Part shown: piece after piece, positions 7,377-15,058 of the stretch
Position numbering within the stretch: position 1 is the first letter of the stretch
Layout of the letters: every line of letters starts with the position of its first letter
DNA from: CAIZGX01 sp039805165
GTDB taxonomy: Bacteria; Bacteroidota; Bacteroidia; Flavobacteriales_D; Sanyastnellaceae
DNA: 19,011 bases
Reading direction: 5' to 3'
Assembly (NCBI GenBank): GCA_039805165.1
Contig: JBDLUS010000148.1
Coordinates: 1 to 19,011 of the forward strand
The notes under the pieces: generated by a model
What the model was told of the DNA's origin: nothing
Seen by the model: only the letters and a program-made list of their open reading frames with translations
The model's database searches: none
Position numbers and translations under genes: made by a program

Positions 7377-9563
7377 GAAAGTTCCAGAAACTTGGTAATT
7401 TTCAACATCTCCGCAAAGCGAAGACATGATCAATGTGTAGAAATAAGTGCCTTGAGAAAATTCAACTTCATCTGGGCAAAAACTGGTTGGAACAGATGAT
7501 TCGAAAATTAATTTCCCCCATCTGTTGTAGATGTCTAATTCAAACGTGTCGAACAATGTAAAGAGTTCGCTTTGGTCTAAACCCGACAGGAAAGGTGACC
7601 AGCACGCATTCAATAAGTCTCCATCGGTAATGGTTACGATGTTTGGATATTGAACCAATTCAATAGCGAACTGGCTCGAAGAACTTTCAGGAATAAATAC
7701 GTTTTGTGTATCTGTGCATCCAGAAGAGTTGTCTGTTGCCAACAATGTGTAGTCTCCCGAAACTGATACGTTCGGAATGATGGTGTTAGTGCCATCCACG
7801 ATAAATCCATCAACAGTGCTCCAGGCTAGTGAGTAGTTGTTCGTGTTATTTATAGATACGTTTTGAATTGGAATTACAGGGTTCAAGCAACTCAAGGTGT
7901 CTTGAATTCCAATGGAAATAGTGGGTGTAGTGAAGTTCTCTGCAATTATGTTATTTGCCGATGATTGACAACCGTTTGAATTATCGGTTACAGTTAGTGA
8001 ATATATGCCCGCTGCATTCACTACAATATCTCCGGTGCCTTGTCCAGATTGAATTCCGGGTCCAGTCCAGTTATAAGTAGCCGTTCCAGCATTTGTTATG
8101 GAGTTTATGGTTGCAGTTGGAGTTAAGCAATTGAGCCCATTTAAGCATGATAAATTTAAAGTCGGAACATCGAAATCAGCATTAACCGTTATAGTTTCAG
8201 TATCGAAACAGTTACTGTTCAAAGTTGCATTTACAGTGTAGGTTCCCGCGGCAGCGACATTAATACTCGCCGATGTTGCTCCTCCATTGATAGTTCCTCC
8301 AACTGTGGTCCAGTTGTAAGCCGTGTTTGGAAAACCATTCACAACAGCGGAAAGATTTCCATTTGGATTCAGGCAATTCAACAATATGGATCCGCCTGTA
8401 ATAATTTGGAAATCGGAGTAATCAGCGACAATAGTTATTGTGTCCATGGCCTGGCATATGCCCTGGTAATCGGTAAGAACAGAATAAAAACCAGGAGAAT
8501 CAACACCCACTGAGAATGCGTTTGTAGGTGTGATAAAACTTCCATCCGAAGTAATCCAAAAGAAAGTCACACCATTGATGTTACTTATAGAATTTATACT
8601 TGTAACAGGGTTAGCGCAGTTAATGTCAGAAACTGCAATGGCATCGACAGAGAGCGGTTCGACAGTAACATTGAAATTTTGCTCAGTTGTGACCCCGCAT
8701 AAATCAGTGTAAACAACATTATAAATTGTCGAGCTGCTAGGAGTAGCAACAGGACTTGGTCCATTTGGATTACTTAAATTTGTAGCTGGTGTCCACTGAA
8801 AAGTTCCATTGACGTCGGCGCCGCTTACAGTTAAAACAGCTGCAGCACCGGGACAAATTGTTACATCGTTGGTTGTGTTCAAAATGTCTGGGGTTAAACA
8901 TACGCTCTGAATATTTGACAGACCTCCGGTTCCCGCCGTAAATCCCCAATTCACAAGGCCTTGACCAGAGAAGACGTCTTCAATAATATCTACAGTTGTT
9001 TGCAAACGCAGTTCACAGTCGAAGTAAACTGAGAAGAGGTTGTTAATTGGATCCCAAATAAGGCGCACCGGATGATATTGACCATCTTCTGTATTTGCAT
9101 TGAAAGCGCTCATTTGAACAGGCCCCCCAAGATTATCAATGGTATTGTGATTTACGTTCCCATTACGTTGAATGGCAACGTGATCGTATCCAGGATCGGA
9201 ATATGGATTTGAATTTTGATAAGTGTCAAACTCAACCGCGAAACTGGTTCCGAAGTTGAGATAGCCCATTCCTCCGCCACTTGCACCAATTGCAGCTGTT
9301 CCTTGTGTATGCATTACGAAACACAATCCATCGGCACCATTTACATCGACGTTTCCAAGAAACATTTCGAATGAGAGGTCAAAGGGCTGATTTAAATCGA
9401 TTTGATCGGCATACCAAACAGTTCCGTTCTGAGTGCCAAGGTTGGGAGTAAGCTGGTAACAGTCGTTACCTGTTGCGGTAGCTGATCCATTTAGGAAATA
9501 TGCTTGTCCAAACGAATTAGAAAAAGCAGAGATGAGCGCGATAAATAAGGTCAATTTTTTCAT
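7365..9563 (-). CDS. Secreted L-type lectin-domain protein with divergent T9SS type B sorting domain
   Basis: A 732-residue protein with signal peptide MKKLTLFIALISAFSNSFGQ. Residues about 21-223 form an L-type (legume-like) lectin domain, seen in GADGLCFVMH, the metal-site-like AVEFDT (EFDT at 111-114), DPGYDHVAIQ and the closing VNWGFTAGTGG. Residues about 224-639 are several Ig/PKD-like beta-sandwich repeats, each with paired cysteines and NWT or W-containing strands. The last 93 residues (640-732) resemble the gliding-motility sorting domain (FELDIYNRWGKLIFES, FSQGTYFYTLIM), but the usual FTPNGDGxND opening is degraded to VTITDGDLLNACW. ATG 9563 is preferred over the in-frame TTG at 9593, which would put ten extra residues before a good signal peptide. 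It probably binds glycans at the cell surface. It starts 30 nt after the djlA-like stop, so it may be read through from there. Confidence 0.9.
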   Translation of the reverse strand: MKKLTLFIALISAFSNSFGQAYFLNGSATATGNDCYQLTPNLGTQNGTVWYADQIDLNQPFDLSFEMFLGNVDVNGADGLCFVMHTQGTAAIGASGGGMGYLNFGTSFAVEFDTYQNSNPYSDPGYDHVAIQRNGNVNHNTIDNLGGPVQMSAFNANTEDGQYHPVRLIWDPINNLFSVYFDCELRLQTTVDIIEDVFSGQGLVNWGFTAGTGGLSNIQSVCLTPDILNTTNDVTICPGAAAVLTVSGADVNGTFQWTPATNLSNPNGPSPVATPSSSTIYNVVYTDLCGVTTEQNFNVTVEPLSVDAIAVSDINCANPVTSINSISNINGVTFFWITSDGSFITPTNAFSVGVDSPGFYSVLTDYQGICQAMDTITIVADYSDFQIITGGSILLNCLNPNGNLSAVVNGFPNTAYNWTTVGGTINGGATSASINVAAAGTYTVNATLNSNCFDTETITVNADFDVPTLNLSCLNGLNCLTPTATINSITNAGTATYNWTGPGIQSGQGTGDIVVNAAGIYSLTVTDNSNGCQSSANNIIAENFTTPTISIGIQDTLSCLNPVIPIQNVSINNTNNYSLAWSTVDGFIVDGTNTIIPNVSVSGDYTLLATDNSSGCTDTQNVFIPESSSSQFAIELVQYPNIVTITDGDLLNACWSPFLSGLDQSELFTLFDTFELDIYNRWGKLIFESSVPTSFCPDEVEFSQGTYFYTLIMSSLCGDVENYQVSGTFLVK

Positions 9564-9593
9564 AAAAGCAATGCGAAAAGTAAATATACGCAA

Positions 9594-10337
9594 TTACTTC
9601 ATTCCACGCTCTTTTCTCAATTGATCGTAAGCTTCTTGAACCTTAATAAATTTCTCTTGTGCAGCCTTCTGGTATTCATCGCCCAAATCTTTTACTTTAT
9701 CTGGGTGGTATTTCATGGCCATTTTACGGAAGGCTTTTTTCACTTCATCATCAGTGGCAGTCGCTTCAATTTCTAAGATTTTATATGCTGATGCTGCATC
9801 CTTGTAAAACATCGCTTGAATACTCTCGTAGTCCTTCTGACTAATGTTCAAGTCGTTTGCAATCTGCTTAATCAACTCGGCCTCGGCCTTTGCTACTTGT
9901 CCGTCAGATTTTGCAATGCCAAATAAGTAGTGAAGCAATTGCAAGCGCATGGGATGTTCCATGAAATCTCTAACCTGATGACATACTTCACGAACAGGAA
10001 TGTCTTTGTTCAACAACTCTTTCAAAATTCCAATTTGCTCAGCAGCGGCAGCAGGTCCAAATTGTCTGTCGAAGAATTCACGGATATACTGAAGTTCACT
10101 CTTCATCAACTTTCCGTCTGCTTTCATGACTGCCGCAGACAATACCAATAGAGCAGAGGAGAAGTCACCACGTTGCGTATGACGAGCATATGTTCTGCGC
10201 TGAGAACCGGCCTGTTGTTCTTGTGTGCTCAACGATTTGTCTTCGGCCATGTAGCCAACTGCAAATCCTATTAATCCGCCAATTGGTCCGCCTAAAGCCC
10301 AACCAATAGCGCCTCCAACCCATTTCGCAAATGCCAT
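9594..10337 (-). CDS. djlA: DjlA-like TerB and J-domain co-chaperone
   Basis: A 247-residue protein. Residues about 6-30 are a glycine-rich hydrophobic segment (VGGAIGWALGGPIGGLIGF) resembling the N-terminal membrane segment of DjlA. Residues about 58-175 form a TerB-like helical domain with two acidic turns (KADGK near 74 and KSDGQ near 145). Residues 183-247 are a J-domain with the essential HPD at 211-213, followed by KVKDLGDEYQKAAQEKF and a final QEAYDQLRKE helix. The J-domain would stimulate a DnaK-type Hsp70, here at the membrane. Its length is close to the 271 residues of E. coli DjlA. It begins 3 nt after the xth stop, so the two are surely co-transcribed. The symbol rests on architecture only, and the protein could be named simply a TerB/DnaJ protein. 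Confidence 0.88.
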   Translation of the reverse strand: MAFAKWVGGAIGWALGGPIGGLIGFAVGYMAEDKSLSTQEQQAGSQRRTYARHTQRGDFSSALLVLSAAVMKADGKLMKSELQYIREFFDRQFGPAAAAEQIGILKELLNKDIPVREVCHQVRDFMEHPMRLQLLHYLFGIAKSDGQVAKAEAELIKQIANDLNISQKDYESIQAMFYKDAASAYKILEIEATATDDEVKKAFRKMAMKYHPDKVKDLGDEYQKAAQEKFIKVQEAYDQLRKERGMK

Positions 10338-10340
10338 AAT

Positions 10341-11102
10341 TTATTCGATAATAATTCCAACCGGACAATGGTCCGACCCCATAATTTCATTCATAATAAA
10401 CGCGTCTTTCACGTGTGGAAGGAAATTCTCACTCACCATGAAGTAGTCAATTCTCCACCCCACATTCTTCGCACGCGAGTTGAATCGCGCGCTCCACCAA
10501 CTGTATTTTACTACTTCCGGATAAAAATGTCTGAAAGAATCTTTGTATCCCGAAGAGATGAACGTTGAAAGTCCGTCTATTTCTCTTTGTGTATATCCAG
10601 CGCTCTTGTTGTAATTACTTTTCGGATTAGCTAGGTCAATGGCTTGATGAGCCACGTTCAAGTCTCCGCACAATACAACAGGTTTTGTTTTTTCTAAATT
10701 CTGAAGGTGCTTCAACAAATCGGCATCCCATGTCTCTCTGTATTCCAAGCGCGCCAATTCAGATCCGCTGTTCGGAACGTAAGTATTCACCAAGAAAAAT
10801 TTATCGTACTCAGCGGTAATGATTCTTCCTTCTTGGTCGTGCTCTTCAATACCCAATCCGTAAGTAACGCTCAATGGTTTTTCTTTCGAGATTAAAGCAG
10901 TGCCGCTATAACCGGGACGCACAGCAGAACTTGAGTAAATGTGATACCCAGAAATGTTCTGCAAAGCCTCTTGAACCTGCGCGTCGTTTGCTTTCGTTTC
11001 TTGCAAGCAAAGGACATCTGGATTCATGATTTGAAAATCTTCGAAGAAGGTTTTCTTCGTTATGGCGCGAACACCGTTTACATTGAATGAAATAAGTTTC
11101 AT
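10341..11102 (-). CDS. xth: Exodeoxyribonuclease III (AP endonuclease)
   Basis: A 253-residue enzyme of the ExoIII/APE1 family, which cuts DNA at abasic sites in base excision repair and removes 3' blocking groups. The full set of catalytic motifs is present: FNVNG (Asn7), LQETK (Glu35, metal ligand), YVPNSG (Tyr108), GDLNV (Asp147 and Asn149), WRIDY (Asp219) and the closing GSDHCP with catalytic His245. The length is normal for the family. It starts 6 nt after the icmF stop codon and ends 3 nt before the djlA-like start, placing it in the middle of a tight three-gene cluster. Nothing suggests a DNA-repair link with its neighbours, so this is probably operon convenience. Confidence 0.96.
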   Translation of the reverse strand: MKLISFNVNGVRAITKKTFFEDFQIMNPDVLCLQETKANDAQVQEALQNISGYHIYSSSAVRPGYSGTALISKEKPLSVTYGLGIEEHDQEGRIITAEYDKFFLVNTYVPNSGSELARLEYRETWDADLLKHLQNLEKTKPVVLCGDLNVAHQAIDLANPKSNYNKSAGYTQREIDGLSTFISSGYKDSFRHFYPEVVKYSWWSARFNSRAKNVGWRIDYFMVSENFLPHVKDAFIMNEIMGSDHCPVGIIIE

Positions 11103-11108
11103 ATTCGA

Positions 11109-14100
11109 TTACATGTTTCTTCTGTACTGACCACCAACATTGAATAAGGTGGAAGTGATTTGTCCAAGTGAACAATACTTCACCGATTCCATCAATCGCT
11201 CGAACAAGTTTCCTTGTGTGATTGCTATTTTTTGAAGTTCAATTAATTCTTCCGCCGCTTTTGCTTCGAATCCTTTTTGAAGATTCGTTACGGTTTGAAT
11301 TTGCATTTCTTTTTCTTCTTCGGTAGCGCGAATGATTTCTTTCGGAAGAATAGTCGGTGATCCTTTTGAAGACAAGAACGTGTTCACTCCAATAATTGGG
11401 AATTCGCCCGTGTGCTTCAAGGTTTCGTAATACAAACTTTCTTCTTGAATCTTTCCACGTTGATACATGGTCTCCATTGCTCCAAGAACTCCGCCACGCT
11501 CTGTGATTCTGTCAAATTCTGCCAACACGGCTTCTTCAACCAGTTCAGTTAGTTCTTCCGTAATGAATGAACCTTGCATTGGGTTTTCGTTTTTCGCTAA
11601 TCCCAACTCGCGGTTAATGATCAACTGAATGGCCATTGCTCGGCGAACACTTTCTTCCGTTGGAGTGGTTATAGCCTCATCATAAGCGTTCGTGTGTAAG
11701 CTGTTGCAATTGTCATAGATAGCATACAATGCTTGAAGTGTTGTACGAATATCATTGAAGTCAATTTCTTGCGCGTGTAAGCTTCTTCCTGATGTTTGAA
11801 TGTGATACTTCAACATCTGCGCACGAGGGTTCGCGCCGTATTTCTTCGCCATGGCTTTCGCCCAAATGCGACGTGCGACTCTTCCAATTACGGCATACTC
11901 TGGATCAATTCCGTTGCTGAAGAAGAACGAAAGGTTCGGTCCGAACTCGTTAATGTCCATTCCTCTGCTGAGGTAATATTCAACATAGGTAAATCCGTTC
12001 GCTAATGTGAACGCCAATTGCGTAATCGGATTCGCACCGGCCTCTGCAATGTGGTATCCAGAGATAGAAACACTGTAGAAATTTCTTACTTTATGTTGAA
12101 TGAAATACGACTGCACGTCGCCCATTAGGCGCAACGCAAATTCAGTAGAGAAGATGCACGTGTTCTGCGCTTGGTCTTCTTTCAAGATATCTGCTTGAAC
12201 GGTACCGCGCACAACGCTTAACGTTTCAACTTTTATTTTTTCGTAAACGGAAGCCTCTAAAACTTCGTCTCCTGTACATCCAAGAAGCATCAACCCAAGT
12301 CCGTTGTTTCCTTCCGGAAGTGGACCTTGATAAGTAGGACGCGTCAAACCTTTAGCATCCCATTTCGCTTTCAGCACCGCTTCAACCTTCGCTTCTAATT
12401 TGTTTTCACGAATGTATTTTTCGCAGGCTTGATCAATAGCAGCATTCATGAAGAAGGCGAGGAGCATAGGCGCCGGACCGTTGATGGTCATAGACACCGA
12501 AGTCTTCGGGTCAGATAAATCGAAGCCACTGTATAATTTTTTCGCGTCGTCTAAGCAACAAATACTAACTCCCGAGTTACCCACTTTCCCGAAAATATCC
12601 GGACGGTATCCAGGATCGTTTCCATAAAGAGTAACACTGTCAAACGCAGTAGACAAGCGCTTTGCAGGCATGCCCAAACTTACGTAGTGGAAGCGACGAT
12701 TGGTTCTTTCCGGTCCGCCTTCTCCCGCGAACATACGCGTTGGATCTTCGCCTTCGCGTTTGAATGGGAAGAGACCAGCGGTGTAGGGGAATTCACCTGG
12801 AACATTTTCTTGAAGTGACCACTTCACAATGTCGCCCCACGATTTGTATTTCGGAAGAGCAACTTTCGGAATGCGGGAATGTGAAAGCGATTTCGTTGAC
12901 GCTTCCATTTGAATTTCTTTGTCGCGCACCTTGAAGGTGAAAATGTCTCCGCTGTAAGAAGCTTTCTTCGCTTCCCAGTTTTGAAGGAGGTTCAACAGGT
13001 GTGGATCGAAATCCATTTTGATGCGATCGAACGAAGCTTCTAAATGTTTGATTGAAATTTCGTTGTTCTCGTTGTTCTCTCCATCGCGAAGCGCAGTGAG
13101 AGCAATGTTTAATCCGTATAGTTTTTCGGCGATCTCTGATTGCTTATTCACCCAAGCGTCGTATGCGCGATTGTTTTCAGCAATCTCAGAGAGGTAGCGT
13201 GTTCTGTTTGGTGGAATGATGTAGACCTTCTCGCTTTGCTCGGCGGTGAGTTCAAACGTTGTTTGAAATTTAGCTTGTGTCTTTTCATTCAGCTTGTCAA
13301 TGATCATACGGAACAAGCTATTCGTTCCAGGGTCATTGAATTGCGAAGCAATAGTCCCAACAACCGGAAGGCTATCTTCAGGCGCATCCCACAGTTGGTG
13401 GTTGCGAATGTATTGCTTGCGCACATCGCGAAGCGCATCTAACGCACCGCGTTTATCGAACTTGTTAATCGCAACCACATCGGCGAAATCGAGCATGTCG
13501 ATCTTCTCCAATTGACTGGCTGCGCCGAACTCCGGAGTCATGATGTACAATGCTACATCGCTGTGATCCATAATCTCCGTATCGCTTTGCCCAATGCCGC
13601 TCGTCTCTAAAATGATGAGGTCAAATCCGGCAACTTTCAACACGTTAACGGCTTCGGCTACGTGCTTGGAAAGTGCGAGGTTACTTTGACGTGTTGCAAG
13701 CGATCGCATATAGACGCGGTCGTTTTTAATGGCGTTCATGCGTATGCGATCGCCGAGTAATGCACCGCCGGTCTTCCTTTTCGAAGGGTCAACGGATATA
13801 ATGCCGATGTGCTGCTGCGGAAAATCTAAAAGGAAGCGGCGAACCAATTCGTCGACCATGCTCGATTTTCCGGCACCGCCGGTTCCTGTTATTCCTAAAA
13901 CCGGCGTTGCAGATTGCTTCGCTTTTTCTTGAAGCGAAGTAATAAAAGCACTGTGCTCCTCAGGGAAATTCTCAGCCGCAGAAATGACTTGCGCAAGGCA
14001 TGCGTCTTTCTTCGATGAAATATCTTCTAGACTATAATGCAACGTTTTTCCAGTTGGAAAATCACATTTCTCAACCAAGTCGTTGATCATACCCTGAAGT

Positions 14101-14492
14101 CCCATGGCTCGTCCATCATCTGGATGATAAATTTTCGTGATGCCATAATCTTGCAATTCCGCAATTTCTTCCGGAAGAATAGTTCCTCCACCACCTCCGA
14201 AAATCTTAATGTGTCCGCAGCCTTTTTCCTTCAATAAATCAAACATATATTTGAAGTATTCCGTGTGACCGCCTTGATAACTGGTCATGGCAATGGCTTG
14301 GGCGTCCTCTTGAATGGCAGTATTTACAACCTCTTCAACGCTTCTGTCGTGTCCCAAGTGAATAACCTCACATCCGGTAGACTGAATAATTCTGCGCATG
14401 ATGTTAATGGCGGCATCGTGACCATCGAATAGGGATGCTGCTGTTACAATGCGAATCTTGTTTTTTGGGGTATATGGAATGGCTTCTTGCAT
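11109..14492 (-). CDS. icmF: Fused isobutyryl-CoA mutase IcmF (B12 domain, G-protein chaperone, mutase)
   Basis: A 1127-residue adenosylcobalamin enzyme that rearranges acyl-CoAs such as isobutyryl-CoA and n-butyryl-CoA. It has the IcmF order: an N-terminal B12-binding domain with the cobalt-ligating histidine motif (SLFDGHDAAIN, His25) and GGGGGTI; a MeaB-like G-protein domain with P-loop GTGGAGKS (203-210), switch DPSKRKTGG and NKFD; then the mutase barrel to the C-terminus (LFNVGGQYRRNM). It is not methylmalonyl-CoA mutase. Where that enzyme has the succinyl-binding Arg (VRNTYIF), this protein has Gln776 (AQNTCIF), as in isobutyryl-CoA mutase, and it carries FPYTAG near residue 568. The SISGYH active-site histidine is His814. 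The G-domain guards cofactor loading, so no separate chaperone is needed. The gene is unrelated to the T6SS gene also called icmF. It is divergent from an ArsR-type regulator. Confidence 0.95.
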   Translation of the reverse strand: MQEAIPYTPKNKIRIVTAASLFDGHDAAINIMRRIIQSTGCEVIHLGHDRSVEEVVNTAIQEDAQAIAMTSYQGGHTEYFKYMFDLLKEKGCGHIKIFGGGGGTILPEEIAELQDYGITKIYHPDDGRAMGLQGMINDLVEKCDFPTGKTLHYSLEDISSKKDACLAQVISAAENFPEEHSAFITSLQEKAKQSATPVLGITGTGGAGKSSMVDELVRRFLLDFPQQHIGIISVDPSKRKTGGALLGDRIRMNAIKNDRVYMRSLATRQSNLALSKHVAEAVNVLKVAGFDLIILETSGIGQSDTEIMDHSDVALYIMTPEFGAASQLEKIDMLDFADVVAINKFDKRGALDALRDVRKQYIRNHQLWDAPEDSLPVVGTIASQFNDPGTNSLFRMIIDKLNEKTQAKFQTTFELTAEQSEKVYIIPPNRTRYLSEIAENNRAYDAWVNKQSEIAEKLYGLNIALTALRDGENNENNEISIKHLEASFDRIKMDFDPHLLNLLQNWEAKKASYSGDIFTFKVRDKEIQMEASTKSLSHSRIPKVALPKYKSWGDIVKWSLQENVPGEFPYTAGLFPFKREGEDPTRMFAGEGGPERTNRRFHYVSLGMPAKRLSTAFDSVTLYGNDPGYRPDIFGKVGNSGVSICCLDDAKKLYSGFDLSDPKTSVSMTINGPAPMLLAFFMNAAIDQACEKYIRENKLEAKVEAVLKAKWDAKGLTRPTYQGPLPEGNNGLGLMLLGCTGDEVLEASVYEKIKVETLSVVRGTVQADILKEDQAQNTCIFSTEFALRLMGDVQSYFIQHKVRNFYSVSISGYHIAEAGANPITQLAFTLANGFTYVEYYLSRGMDINEFGPNLSFFFSNGIDPEYAVIGRVARRIWAKAMAKKYGANPRAQMLKYHIQTSGRSLHAQEIDFNDIRTTLQALYAIYDNCNSLHTNAYDEAITTPTEESVRRAMAIQLIINRELGLAKNENPMQGSFITEELTELVEEAVLAEFDRITERGGVLGAMETMYQRGKIQEESLYYETLKHTGEFPIIGVNTFLSSKGSPTILPKEIIRATEEEKEMQIQTVTNLQKGFEAKAAEELIELQKIAITQGNLFERLMESVKYCSLGQITSTLFNVGGQYRRNM

Positions 14493-14654
14493 AGTTCTAA
14501 AATAGTGTCGCGAATTTACGAAGAGCGCGTCGAAAAGTTAGATTTTATCAAGGGTTAGTTTATGTTACCGTATTGTTAAGGCCTTAAAGATAGATTCACT
14601 TTTATTTAACGCAGACGAAATCTAACCCATACAAGAATCGGATTTCTTTGTTTC
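14493..14654. promoter_or_regulatory. Divergent icmF / regulator intergenic region with repeated GTTAGATTT motifs
   Basis: These 162 bp must hold the icmF promoter (minus) and probably the regulator's own promoter (plus). GTTAGATTT occurs at 14537-14545, with a variant GGTTAGTTT at about 14553-14561 and an inverted copy AAATCTAAC at 14618-14626. Such half-sites could be an operator for the adjacent ArsR-type regulator, but that is inference. Imperfect -7 boxes are TAACTTTT on minus (14540-14533) and TTTCTTTG on plus (14643-14650), the latter almost touching the start codon. Neither has a well-spaced TTG, so no firm promoter is called. Confidence 0.4.
14587..14607 (+). promoter_or_regulatory. 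Shared 21-bp element, copy 1, upstream of the regulator
   Basis: The 21 bases begin AAGATAGATTCACTTTT and close ATTT. A near-identical 21-mer lies upstream of the TonB receptor gene, with one inserted G here and one fewer T. It is a candidate binding site shared by the two genes. This copy ends 47 nt before the regulator's ATG. Confidence 0.35.
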
Positions 14655-14981
14655 ATGCAAGAAGATCCAAAATTACCTTACGTTCCTCAGGGTTTGGAAA
14701 GTGATTTCGCCCATTTTTCAAGAGCACTCGCACACCCTGCTCGAGTGACTATTTTATTGGAGTTGATGAAAAACAATGGAGTCGTTGAGGGGCGCGTGGT
14801 TGAAGTACCTGGAATGTCTCCGTCTACTGTGATACAGCATCTTAGAGAAATGAAGAAAAGCAGCATCATCGATGGGCGCATTTTTGGAATGAGATCGAAG
14901 TATTGGATTTCTAAAGAGGCATTGGAATTTTTTCAGAAAACTTCAAATGACTTCTTCTCAACGTTCGAAACATTGGCTTAA
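14655..14981 (+). CDS. ArsR-type winged-helix transcriptional regulator without cysteines
   Basis: A 108-residue protein of usual ArsR/SmtB length. Residues 23-42 (RALAHPARVTILLELMKNNG) match the family's signature helix, residues about 43-70 form the helix-turn-helix with recognition helix SPSTVIQHLREMKKS, and 71-86 form the beta-wing (IIDGRIFGMRSKYWIS). A C-terminal helix (EALEFFQKTSNDFFSTFETL) would serve dimerisation. It contains no cysteine, and the ELCVCDL-type alpha-3 metal site of ArsR/CadC is absent, so a thiol-based arsenic, cadmium or lead sensor is excluded. Its signal is unknown. It is divergent from icmF (162 bp) and precedes the TonB receptor gene on the same strand by 77 bp; either could be a target. 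ATG 14655 gives the expected family length. Confidence 0.85.
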   Translation: MQEDPKLPYVPQGLESDFAHFSRALAHPARVTILLELMKNNGVVEGRVVEVPGMSPSTVIQHLREMKKSSIIDGRIFGMRSKYWISKEALEFFQKTSNDFFSTFETLA

Positions 14982-15005
14982 CAAATAACGTCGAATGTTA
15001 ACTCT

Positions 15006-15026
15006 AAGATAATTCACTTTTTATTT
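15006..15026 (+). promoter_or_regulatory. Shared 21-bp element, copy 2, upstream of the TonB receptor gene
   Basis: The 21 bases begin AAGATAATTCACTTTTT and close ATTT, nearly matching the element upstream of the regulator gene. It ends 32 nt before the receptor's ATG. A weak -7 box, TGCATTTG (15041-15048, one mismatch to TAnnTTTG), follows 14 nt later, so the element would overlap the -33 region. An operator or activator site is possible; the similarity may also be simple A/T-rich coincidence. Confidence 0.35.
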
Positions 15027-15058
15027 CTAATCAACCTTGCTGCATTTGTTTCGCAGTC

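Noticed and set aside
9563..9593. TTG 9593 as the lectin protein start
   Set aside because: It adds ten residues before a complete signal peptide that begins at ATG 9563.
11109..14492. Methylmalonyl-CoA mutase, or the T6SS protein also named IcmF
   Set aside because: The succinyl-binding Arg is Gln and the domain order is that of fused isobutyryl-CoA mutase. There are no T6SS membrane segments.
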